The notes beneath the pieces are model-generated. The model was not told the DNA's origin and made no database searches. It saw nothing but the letters and a program-made list of their open reading frames with translations. From the NCBI GenBank assembly GCA_002118135.1, contig BDIU01000201.1, forward strand, positions 1 to 64,000: DNA of 64,000 bases, in the 5' to 3' direction. Numbering within the stretch: the stretch's first letter is position 1; each line of letters starts with the position of its first letter. The position numbers were made by a program, and so were the translations under genes. Below, one piece after another: positions 1-10,800 of this stretch. Source of the DNA: Trebouxia sp. TZW2008. Taxonomy: Eukaryota; Chlorophyta; Trebouxiophyceae; Trebouxiales; Trebouxiaceae.

Positions 1-2014
1 ATGAGGTTTGATGTCTAGCAGCAGCAAGCCCAGCTTGGGCAGTTGCGCTTCAGGATTGATTGCAACAATGTTCTTCCAATACAGCTTGAGTGTTGCCAAC
101 TCCCCATCACTTGGCATGCTTTCATATGGATCTTCATGAATTCTGTACTGTTGCATGTCTCTGAGCAACTGAGCTGTTTCAGCTGACTGCTTCTTGTAGC
201 CGTCATTCCATAGCCTGCCAGCTGTTCTTTGCACCTCAATTCAGTTTGACTTCCTTGCTGATACAACATCTCGGTATGAAGGGTGCAAAAACAAGCCAAG
301 CTTGCACACAGGGCTGACCATCTCATCATGCCTCAAGTTGTATGCAACGTGGCAGTGACTCCTGAACCCAGCAGGCATGCACTCTGAATCCAGGCCTGAC
401 ATCTGCTTTGCCAGAAACAGCCAATACCGCATGACATCAGCCAGAGTGGTTCTGGCAGCTTGTACTGCAGTCATGACTAGAGAAAAAGGCTCTAGCAGTT
501 TGCAAATCTGCTGCAGCCTGACAAAGAACATGCCGCTGTTGATGGTGGCTGCTACTGTATCACTGACCAGTTTTGGATGCTGCTTTATCAATTGCTGCAA
601 GGCATTCTGTAGCCTGAGGACAGACTCCAAGCTGGCATGCACAGAGGTGAAGCGAGTTTTGTTGGAGCTGATGAGGGTGCGGTTGATGTTCATGCCTTTT
701 GCCAGCTTCTTCAACAAGGCAAGAGGCTGATGACTAGCCCTGAAGAATGTTACCAGAGCCTGAGCTTGTGACACAAGCTTCTTGGCAAAAGGATGACCCA
801 TGACAGACAGCATAGTGGTGTTGAAGGCATGCATCATACACCTGCAGTCCAGTCAAAACATATGGAACATGGTGCCTAATGGTCCAGCAGAAGTGCCTGA
901 CACCAACAATCGCTCAGCTCAGCCGCAATATTGCAGGCAATATACCTGACTTCTATCAAGTGGGGAAAGCGCTGCAGCACAAGCCTTCTGGTTTTCACCA
1001 TGTTCTTTGCATTGTCCGTGACGATAGCTGCAAACTTTTCTGGTCCCCATTTCACCATTTCATCAATGATCATCTCTGCAAAAACATTTCCTGACTGTTA
1101 CTTTGTGCCCAATATCCACTGAAGAGAGCAGCAGTTTACAAAGCTCACAGCTGTTCACTACATGTAGCCTAGACAACTGTAAATCACCTGACAATGCCTC
1201 TCCAGTGTGTGACACCTCAGACAATTCATCTGCCTTCAATAGAATGACCCTACGGCTGGGAAACGCAACATTCCAGGAGTAAATTGACTCCATTATGCGG
1301 TTTGACCAGCCATCCAATGTCAAGGTCAGATGATAGGCCAATGCTGCATTCCTCATCATGGCAATCTGCTTGAGTCTGACAGTGGCAACAGCTGAATCCA
1401 GCAGCACTGCACGCAGCTGATAAGCACCTGCAGCAAGCATGCTTATTGCAGCCATTGAAGGACACAAATCCCCAAGCAGCAACAACAATGGCCTTACTTG
1501 GCAGCTCAAAGTTGGGCCTGACATGCTGCATGAAGTCCACAAAGTGAGGGTTTTCCACCGTGGCAAAGGACCAGCCTGTCATGATGAAGGCCACTGCCAA
1601 CAGCATTCTCCAGTGCTTCAGCTGTGTAGTTGTGACTTTGACCTTGTCCACATACTTATGCATTGAGCCAGTGTCGCTGTTGGAGCCTTTGCTGTTGGAG
1701 CCATTGCTGTCAGTAGATTGAGTGCCGCCAGCCTTTTCTTGTTGCTGGAGGGCAAACACCTGATCTCCAAGGTCAGCTTTCTTACAATTGGCTGTATGCT
1801 GTCTCAAAACTGCAGGCTTGCCAGGCAAGACCTTGCTGCAGGAGTTGCAACTCGCATCGTATCTGCGGTGCAGCTTGGCACACTGATCAGACGTAAGCTT
1901 GACCTTTTTGTAGCATGTCCAGATCTCGTCCAACTGCCGGTGACCGCGCGAACCAATCTGCGCATCCGTGTCGTCTAAAACGATCGGAGCAGCATCAGGC
2001 GCCTCATCGGCCAT
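1..2014 (-). mobile_element. hAT-type transposase gene, partial, with introns and one stop
   Basis: Starts at ATG 2014. Exons: 1498-2014, 1188-1427, 946-1075, then 841 to the left edge, with consistent phases (leftover A, G, AG). Exon 1 encodes a BED-like zinc finger (CNSC followed by HTANC). Exons 1-2 carry the DUF659-like region with LTLDGWSN and exon 3 the aIVTDNAKNM block. Exon 4 opens with CMMHAFN and contains TRFTSVHASL, then the C-terminal YWKNIVAINPE stretch next to the dimerisation region, which continues past base 1. These blocks in this order are typical of hAT transposases. The frame is open except for an in-frame TGA at 241-243, so this copy is probably dead or just inactivated. 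The terminal repeats and the target duplication lie outside the window or were not recognised. A domesticated transposase is possible but less likely because of the stop. Confidence 0.82.
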
Positions 2015-2815
2015 GTTAGACTGGTTGCGCGAGCCAGAACAAGCTGCAAAAGGAGTTTTCTGCCGCTTTGAAGCCCTAGGGTTTTAGTAGGGTAAGGGGC
2101 TTTCGCCAATCGGCAGAACGGGGCTTCTTGCAATCGGCAGGGCGAAAGCTTTCGGCCGCGAAATCTGCCCGCTCACTGCTTTTGCGCTTTGGAGCTGATC
2201 GCGCTGAAGACTGAGCCTTAATCGCAGCCGGACTTCTGCTTCAGACTTGTCTTCTGCTTCGGACTCCAGGCAAATTAGACACTGCCGTGAACATGAACCA
2301 GCTTGAGGAGTCACTGCATCACGCTGGCCCTGACGCTGTCACAAACCATGTCCGGGGTTACTTGCTGGCTCAGTCGGTCGATATCTGATATCAAAGCTAT
2401 TCAGATTGTTGGCCATTTCCGTGTTACGTTGTGCACTTATGTGGCACCTTGGTCACTGTCAACCTCAAAGACGGTATCATGACTTTGCCTCAGGCAGATT
2501 GCCTGGACTTGCTCTTGAATGAGTGCATGTGCTGTTAGTGTGCTGCATATTGAAAGAAACGCAGGCAATGCACAATGTGTCCACACACCTACTATACATG
2601 GGAAGCTGACTGTACAAACTCAAAACAATGCTTGCTACATTGTACACTTGTAGATTGAATGCACTTTGCAATAGTCGTAAGCAAATGCAATGACATGTCA
2701 GTGTACAATTCATGCACCCATGGGCTGCTACGACAGCTAGGTAGGGAGGTGAGAGCCTAGAAGAAGCAGAGCCAACGATTAACTCGGACACAACACTGAA
2801 CAGTGCTGGGTCTAG
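2015..2815. other. Non-coding stretch upstream of the hAT gene
   Basis: No convincing gene. Around 2095-2160 there are two short copies of an ATCGGCAG element flanked by inverted GCTTTCGCC / GGCGAAAGC words, which could belong to the promoter or the 5' end of the hAT element. Otherwise nothing is supported. Confidence 0.3.
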
Positions 2816-3136
2816 TCATGTGTACAGTTTGAGCAAAGCGATGGCAGCAAAGGCCGACAAAACAGAAATACTAACTCTACATGTCAAATCTACCACGAGC
2901 CCGTTCAACGAAAGCATGTAAAATCGCGCTTTCTCGGGGTCTTTCGGGATCACGTAACCGAGCACTATCTCATGTGGCCGTAGAAGACGAACGGAGAACC
3001 AGGGACTATGTCGTTCGAGCCACCTATATGTATACATGTCTTTCACCTCTGTCTCAAAGGGCACCCTGGAAGTCTGAACGGGGCTCCGACGCAAACAGCT
3101 TCGTTTGCATGTGCAATCAAACCACTGACGACTCAA
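2816..3136 (-). CDS. Hypothetical small protein or exon with a C-terminal hydrophobic segment
   Basis: An open frame with no recognised family. The first true ATG is at 3037, giving 73 residues; the upstream part of the frame opens at a TTG. The last 20 or so residues (from VSISVLSAF) are hydrophobic and end in LLKLYT, as in a tail-anchored membrane protein. It may be one exon of a longer gene or chance. It is opposite in direction to the small candidate at 3406. Confidence 0.25.
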   Translation of the reverse strand: MSRQWFDCTCKRSCLRRSPVQTSRVPFETEVKDMYTYRWLERHSPWFSVRLLRPHEIVLGYVIPKDPEKARFYMLSLNGLVVDLTCRVSISVLSAFAAIALLKLYT

Positions 3137-3405
3137 TTATGCAACAACACACCCCAAGTCCCAAAGAAGCGGACAGGGCTGCAGCAGCGTGCTCAGGATG
3201 CTTTGCAAGTTGCTTTGTCTATACGCAAAACAGATAGCGCACCAAAAGTTACAATGCACCACGAGACAGCTGCAAAGATTGTACTGAGCGCGACCATGCA
3301 TTGCATAAGAAGAACAAGCACTTGCCTTATTGAGAGCTGGCAGCTCATTGACACAATGGTGCATTTAGGGGCAAGCGAAGCCACAGCATCAATTTGGCAG
3401 TGCAG

Positions 3406-3690
3406 ATGGCAGACAGCATTCCACTCACCCTGGACCAGGTAACGAAGGGGCTGGGGTAACACAACAAAGCAAGGCACACATCCACTGACAGCTGAGATAG
3501 GTGTGACTGTGGAACAGTATAGACAGGCGGTAATACGCTGCCGTACCGACAAATGAAGAGCGCAGCAATGCGCTCAGACAAGCATGCCATGGCCATTGTG
3601 GCCGAGGCACACTTGAGGAAAGCTATGGTTGCAACATCTCACATGAGCAGGCTCCGTGATCTGTTGACACATCACTGCAGCAATAGGTAG
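3406..3690 (+). CDS. Hypothetical small two-exon gene, 66 residues
   Basis: ATG at 3406 opens MADSIPLTLDQ, followed by a donor GTAACG at 3439. The acceptor TATAG ends at 3522, and the second exon (3523-3690) stays in phase 0 to a TAG stop. The product has a helical, basic C-terminal half (AHLRKAMVATSHM, then LRDLL). I do not recognise the family. The start context and in-phase splice pair are the only support; the alternative is random open sequence. Confidence 0.3.
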
Positions 3691-3943
3691 CCAGGTTCTC
3701 TGCATGCTGAGCTTGCTTGCACCGATTCCAGCGCTGAGATTTGCTCATTGGGAGCTTCACGAGGGAGACGCCTTTGTCTTCCTCTTGGTCCATGGCAACT
3801 GACTCAACGTCCTAACAAAAGCTCACAGATCATCTGAGTCAACTTGACACAAATTCAGCATTTGATAGGCTACTGTGAACTTTGCGCAGCAGCAGAGCAC
3901 GATTATTGTTGACAGTGATTTAGTCAGTGTGATGCGAATGCTT

Positions 3944-6006
3944 TCAATGAGCAGCCACATCTGTGTGTCTTGCTAGCTCAGGAAAGCCGATCAAGTCATC
4001 GTGATTTGCAATGTCATCAAGATTGTTGAGGATTTGCGCCACAGCATGCCAGCCTGTCAAGTGTTGCTGATATTGGCCTTGATCTCCAACATTGGAGTCC
4101 CTAGGCAAGCTACTGCTTGTGAATTTCCTACGCTTTGGATTTGATAGCTCAGCGGGAAAGTTTAACAGGCCATTTGACAAATCTGCACCAATGTCTGCCG
4201 GGACGCTTCTGCTGAAATGTTGAAGAAAACACTCCAATGATTTCATGCCTAAGAGGACCTTTTGTTGCACATTCCTCTCTCCAGTGTTCCCTGCAAAAGG
4301 CAAGAGCAGATGAGCCACTCAGCTTGTCAGCTCCTTCAGCTGCTATTGTTGCTCCACACATCTGAAGCGACTCACCATCAATCCCTGAGCTGAAATACAC
4401 GACTCCCCCTGTCTGCATGTCAGTGATCACTTGTACGAATGGAAACTGAGAGTAGTGTCCCCACAGATAGAATTCACATTCGGCCTGGCGAATGCCTTGC
4501 CATGTGAGCTTTTTCTTGATTTCCACGCCTAGAACAGCGCCTAATGCATGTTCATCATGAAATCTTCTCACACAGAGAACCTGCAAAGCAGGCATGTGTC
4601 TCAAGGCAGATTCTGATGCTTAATATGAAGGTCCTGGACAACATGTCGTCAAGCATTGTTGAAAGAGTTTGTGAAGCCCACCTCATTGTTCTTGGCTGCT
4701 ATGGAAAAGACCGAACCATTAGGAGTGTCTCTCAGGGCCGCCATACCTCGGCAGTCTATCCACTCCAGAGTTCTTGAAGCTGCTGTCATGCGCTGCAACT
4801 CTGCAGAATATGCATCTCTCTGATGTGGCTCGTACTTTGTGTCATCCCTACAAACACATATTTTCTTCCTAACAATACTTGCATCCAGAAGTTCACAATT
4901 GCACAAATTCAACCAAGAAACGCACCAAAAAATTGCCTCTTCTGTGGGTCTTGCGCCTAAGAGCGTCGTGATCTGCTCATCAAGCCCTAGCTTGACAGCC
5001 AAACGCATTCTGACTGCCTTCAAATCAGCATCAGAGATGCTGGACGCTACACGTGTTGCTGACATGTGCTCAGCTGCTGCACGCGAGATGGGCTCCAGCA
5101 GTTTGACAATCTTCTTGTAATCTTCATCTTGACTGCTGCCAGACGGTGCACCTACACGTACATTCAACATTTAGCACACTCAGCCACATGGCCAGCTGCT
5201 GCACCACTTGCAACATGTGACAAGAGGCACACTAGATATGAAACACTGTTAGTGCACTCATGAATCACCAGCGCCATTGGTGAAGGTACTGTGTGTTTAA
5301 ATCTCAAGTGGCTGCACCAACTTGGGCTGTATTTACAAGGCATTAGCTGCTGGACAACACATTGCTAGAAATCCTATGAAGGGTCAAATCTGCAAGGCCA
5401 ACTTGTTCCAGTAAATTGGGCCTCACATCAAATACACATCTGGCAGTGTTATGAGGGACACGCCAAATCGGGTCCTTGAAATGTGCATGAGGCTCTCATG
5501 CAAACAGCTATGTTTCTGTGTGCAAGCAAAACAGTTGTCCCACAATCATGCTGCAACAAAAACGCTGTGGGCCACTTGCTCACTAGTGTCACCAGCTCTT
5601 GCTTGAATGTCATCAATGTGCAGCTCTGGTACATTAGCAGAGAGCAAGATCTACTCTCTGGCATTTGCAAGCTGCTAAGGAGTCCTGATACCAAATGCTT
5701 GGATATGGTGTTGTTGCTGCCAGAGTGACTACACTTGCTCTTTGTTGGAGAGCTCAGCGTTCTCATACAACGATGCTGCAAAATGCTGTGGGCGACTTGC
5801 TCACCTGTGTCACCAGCTCTTGCTTTGATGTCATCAACATGCAGCTCTAGTAAACCCCAAGACAGCAGAAGCGACTTGCTGGCGTTTGCAAGCTGCTGTG
5901 GAGTCCTGACTTTCTTCTGCCACAATGCAGCTGCATGCTCAGCATAGTCTGGGTCAAGCTTGTTCAGGAAAGCAGCTAACTCTTCTACACTTCCAAAGCG
6001 AGCCAT
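3944..6006 (-). CDS. Unfamiliar protein with possible PD-(D/E)XK nuclease-like core
   Basis: Four exons (5805-6006, 4682-5151, 4376-4580, 3944-4290) splice in consistent phases into a 407-residue protein from ATG 6006. Residues 1-68 form a helical bundle (MARFGSVEELAAFLNKLD, then LLSWGLLELHVDDIKA) resembling a SAM-like module. The middle is helical with no family I can name. Around residues 225-290 comes VLCVRRFHDEHALGAVL, then GVEIKKKL, QAECEFYLWG and FPFVQVITDM. An acidic residue followed by ExK and a downstream Q resembles the PD-(D/E)XK fold seen in Crinkler-like and related eukaryotic proteins, but that is inference. The last exon has a basic NPKRRKF patch that could be a nuclear signal. 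No frameshift or internal stop was seen. Confidence 0.6.
5560..5700 (-). repeat. Decayed copy of exon 1 of the 3944-6006 gene
   Basis: Lies in intron 1 of that gene. On the plus strand it matches about 5780-5913 closely (shared words include TCACCAGCTCTTGCTT and GTCCTGA) with scattered substitutions. It includes the duplicated donor region, where the donor-side CACC has become CACT. It is a tandem duplication of the exon's 3' half. Confidence 0.75.
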
Positions 6007-7871
6007 GCTTGAGATCCTGCGCAAGCAGCGCAAGTAGTTTTGATTTGTCAAGATGTTATTGGCAAAGCACAGCACCTGCTCAGTTGGCATGCACTACCAG
6101 AACAGCATTGATTGCAGGTGAACTTTGCAGCATTGGGATCAGCAGCAATTTTGTGCAGGTAAAAATAAGGCGACAATATCAGAAAAGCGAACCTAGTTTC
6201 TTTGGCTTGATAAAGTATGAAACCCCATCTCCTGCCTGTTCAGCTGCTCAAGGTTTGGTGAGCCTGATGTACTGCAAAGATAGTGATGATCCCTTTCAAA
6301 GCTCGTAAGCTGCTTTTGTACCTCAGCAGCCAACAGAGTTTCACAGCCTGCAACAGAGTCTGCGTGGTGCAGCAAGCAGACTTTATGCTGCAGTACGCTG
6401 CAATGACAAGAGACTGTATCACTACACGGCTATGGCTTGCTTGTACAAGTATTTAATTGTGCATATCGTAACGACAAGCATAGGCTTGTTAGCTCACCTG
6501 CAGTCGAAGCCTGCAAGCCAGCAGGGCCAAAACCTATTTGCGGATCGTTTGCAGGCTTGCGTTGCTGCAGAGGTATAGACTCTTGTTGACAGTGGTCGAG
6601 CGGCGCCACGTGCGGCTGCGGATGACGACCTGTGACAAGGCCTGGCAGAGGCCAACAGCGATGCTTGTTTACAGCGTAGCTACACGCCGCGCTTTTGGAG
6701 AACAAACTACACGCCCGCTATGCTCAGACGACGAAGGCGGGCAAAAGCAGGGCTGATTTGATAATCGACGAGCGGGGCTTTCGGAGCAGCCAGGAGCTCG
6801 TTCTGGTTGTACGAGAGAAAAGAGAGAGAGAAATTTTACATGCTTCAGCTAGACAACAAGGCATGTGCCACAAGTGGCAAACTCTAATTCAATCAACTGA
6901 ACTGTGTGTTTGTATCATTGTAAGTCATGAGCGACAACAAAAACAAAAACACGATAAGCAAAAAAAAAATGTGTTGTAAAGAAATAACCGGAAAGCAACC
7001 TCAAGTGTTAGCATTGGAATCAACAGCCATTGAAGTAGACCCAGCAGCATCTACAATTGAGGCAGCAACGTTGCTTGGGGCCGCTGGCAAAATGGTAACC
7101 CCAGAGAACTCACAACGGCAAACAAGTCAGACAGTCGCAGCAGGCCTGTCCTTGCTTTTCATTTTTGACACCCATGAGCCACAGCTTGACCAAGACAGGT
7201 CCCTTGTCGTCAAGGTGATGCGCTGGGTCTTCATCTTCGCATGCATATGACTGTATTACTATGTTTAGGGGCACTGCTCGTGCATTGATCATCAGAACTA
7301 GCTGCATACATTCAAATGTTTTGCTGTGTCATGTTTTAGAACAGCCTGACTGGCAATCTCAACATGGTTGAGAAGCCTCGCCCCCCAAAAGCTTTCCAGC
7401 ATGAAAAGGTTGAACTCCATAGGCTTGCTGCCTGACAAAGTCTTGTAGTCAGTTACGGTCGTGACCGTCATGACCGAGGAGGAAGGACCGTAAGACAGGC
7501 CAAAAGGCCAAGGTTGTGAACACAGGCTTAGCCCGTGCACGAATCTTAGCGGCCGCGAGTGCGTGACCCATCCCCTGTCCTGTTGACGTTGTTCACAGGA
7601 TCCAGCGCTGTGCGGACCCGGCTCAAGCTGTCAATTTTGCTTTACTCGGCCCCACCTTCGCAGTGAACGGGCCATAGGGGTCTGTGTCCCTGCAGAGGCC
7701 TCGCTTCAAGCGCCAAATTCTGCTAGCATTGACGAAAAGCAGGCAGCTGAATTGCCTTGTTTGGCCCTGGTCTCTTCTGCAACCCGCTGTCGTCCTTTGC
7801 CAGCAAGATCTCATAGAGTTGGGTGGCAGCACGTTCAGCAGTTTTGGCGTTCAGAGCTTTACGTGAATCCT
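6007..7871. other. Intergenic region between divergent genes
   Basis: Holds the 5' regions of the minus-strand gene (ATG 6006) and the plus-strand kinase. No gene could be supported. The segment 6600-6800 is GC-richer, with charged but unrecognised frames. The frame that leads into the kinase ATG at 7872 is open upstream for about 200 nt, so a longer kinase N-terminus or an upstream exon ending near 7694 cannot be excluded. Confidence 0.3.
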
Positions 7872-10800
7872 ATGAGGGGCAAGGAGGGGGCTGCAGACAA
7901 AGATCAAGTCAGTGAAGGAAAAGACAAAGAGGAGGAGGCTACCACTGCACCCTTGCCTGAAAAGGTTGGGCAAGACGCAAAGCCTGTTGCAGCAAAATAT
8001 ACTTTGTTTTTGTCACTTCCACCTGACACGCCAACATCTGCAGGTCACGGTTGGAGGCTCACCCTTGTATATTGTAGAGAAGAAGCTTGGGAAAGGAGGT
8101 TTTGGTCAGGTCTTTGTTGGTCGGAGGTCCACCACCAGCACTTCCAAGGAAGCCTCGGCTTCACAGTATGTGAGTACATCGATTTCGGCAAGCAATCCCA
8201 CCAGGATGCCAGAGACTTACCTCTCAACCACTTGCAATGCTGCTGCTAGGTTGCATTGAAGTTTGAGCACAGAAGCAGTAAAGGTTGCAGCTATGGTCCC
8301 CCTTATGAGTGGTCGGTATACAGGTATGCAGATGCCATGAATCCTTTCTGAAGTACGTTCAATGTTTGCCAGAAACAAGCAGCTGATGACCTGACTGCTG
8401 TTACCTCGGAAACTGTCAATCACAATTTTCTTTGTATTCAGCTCGCTTGGGGGAGTGCAAGGGATACCAAAGGTTCACTTCAAAGGCCGCCAAGCTGAGT
8501 ACTACATCATGGTGAGTGTTTTGACTTTGTGCATGTCACTTGTGCTCATCACATGTCTGGATACCTCCTGTGATGCTGACTTTGACATGGCTACATTCAG
8601 GTCATGGACATTCTGGGGCCTAGCTTGTGGGATGTTTGGAACTGTCAGGGGCAGGTCATGTCTCAGGAGATGGTGTCATGTATAGCTGTGGAGGCACTGT
8701 CAATACTTGAGAAGCTCCATGCAAAAGGGTACGTAAACATCAGCAGATGTGACATTGCATATAGTGACGTGGTAGGTTGTATGTCTGATCAGATGTGACA
8801 TTGCAAATTGTGACATTGTAGATTGTATGCCTGAGCAGATGTGATATTGCATATTGTGATGTTCTAAATTGTATGCCCGAGCAGGTGTGATGTTGTGCAT
8901 TGCTTGACTTAGCTGGAGCTCACAAGCAAATCATCATCCAAGAGCACCATTTCTGCCATGCAAAAGGGTGCTCAGCAGTGAGCAGATGTGACATTGCTCA
9001 TCGTCACATGATAAAATGTATGCCTGAGCACATGTGACATTGCATATTGTGACGTTGTACATTGTATGCCTGAGCAGATGTGATGTTGTACATTGACTGA
9101 CTTAGCTGCAGCTGACAACGCAGTTGTCGCTGACAGCGCATGTTCTGTCTGCAGCTATGTGCATGGAGATGTGAAGCCAGAGAACTTCTTGCTAGGTCAG
9201 GCAAACACAACAAATGAGAAGCGATTGTACCTTGTAGACCTTGGGCTAGGTATGGCTGCTCTGCTGCTGCACTTGCTGCTTGTGTTGACTGCTGATCTGA
9301 TCAGACACATTGGTGTGCCTGTGCATGACAAGACACATTGGTGTGCCTGTGCAGCCACACGATGGAAGGATACAGTATGTTCAGCTCATGTAGATTATGA
9401 CCAGAGACCAGATGTGTTCAGGTAAGCTGCTCCTTGTGTTCTGCACAGTACCAAACTGGTTGGCGACAGTCGATTGCTCCAGAACGTACCTGGTTGGGCC
9501 TGCTGAGCCTGTCCAGCACTCTAGAGAAAAATGCACATATGTTTTGCAAGGTCATGGCATGTTTTTGCGTAGACGTGCACAGCAGAATTGAGAAGCTCTG
9601 ATGTTGTTGGTGTCCTGCTTGTATACAGTATCTGATCTCGTGTGATGGGGACAAACATTGTACCTCATTTGCCTCAAGCAACTGTCACTGCTGAGAAGCA
9701 TTTCAGGAAAGCACAGCGCGTGTGTGGGGCACATCAGAAGATCAATAGCAGTGCCTCCCAATACGAGGCTGAACGCATGCAAATGATGTGCAGAGGGACG
9801 GTCCGGTATGCAAGTGTGCATGCACATCTCGGACGCACAGCCAGCAGACGAGATGACCTGGAGTCACTTGCTTACACGCTGTTGTTCTTGCTGAAAGGTC
9901 GTTTGCCGTGGCAGGGATACCAGGTGCGCAATTCTGCTATGACAGTATGCCTGTAGTCAGTGTTTTCACTGTAATACTGCCTTGTGCTGCTCTGCATGGT
10001 GCATTTGGCTTGCTTTGCTGAATGACCTGTTGGTGCTCCTGTCGTGACTGTCACAGATTGCTGTGTATTGACTGAGTTCAAGTATGCACCACTGTCAGTC
10101 AGGGCATGGACTCCGCAGAAGCAAGCTGCAGCAAGTATCCTGTTGTGCAGGGTGACAACAAAGGCTTTCTGGTCTGCAAGAAGAAGATGGTCACGTCAGC
10201 TGAGTTGCTGTGCAGATACACACCCCCTGCCTTCCGTCAGGTATCTGTAATGCTGTTGTCTTGTTGATCTTGACTGATGGGCTGCAATTTTGAGACATTG
10301 TCAATTGCTGTCAGCTTTGTCACAGATATAAACCTACCTTACATGCGTGCTGACAGCAAACAAGAGTGTAACATCAATCACAAATTCATGCCATAGCTCT
10401 TCTGTTTATGTAACCAAGGGCTATGCCTGATACACGCCTTGCCATGCCTTGCATTGCATTGTTCTGCGTTTTGCAACCCAGACTGCCACTGATGCTTTGT
10501 ATTAAAGCAAGCATGCATGTCTTGACAATTGTGTCTGTGTTTGCAGTTCACTGAAGCTGTTGTGAACCTCAAGTTCGATGAGGACCCCAAGTATGCAGCC
10601 TATTCAGCTTTGTTTGAGCCTCTGTGTGGTCAGGCTCAGGCGCGCCCCATCCTGCAGACAGATGCCCCCAAGGTATGCTGATGGTTATTGTGAAAGTTTG
10701 ACTTCATTTTTGATGAAATTTTGACTTTTGGACTCATATTTGCCTTGCCCTTGTTTGTTGATGTCTGTTGCACAGCTTGGGCGTTTTTTTCCTGTACTGT

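Noticed and set aside
2358..2440. tRNA-like A box TGGCTCAGTCGG
   Set aside because: No B box at the right distance and no cloverleaf pairing.
6927..7250. 107-residue plus-strand open frame upstream of the kinase
   Set aside because: No homology recognised, low-complexity start and no donor linking it to the kinase frame.
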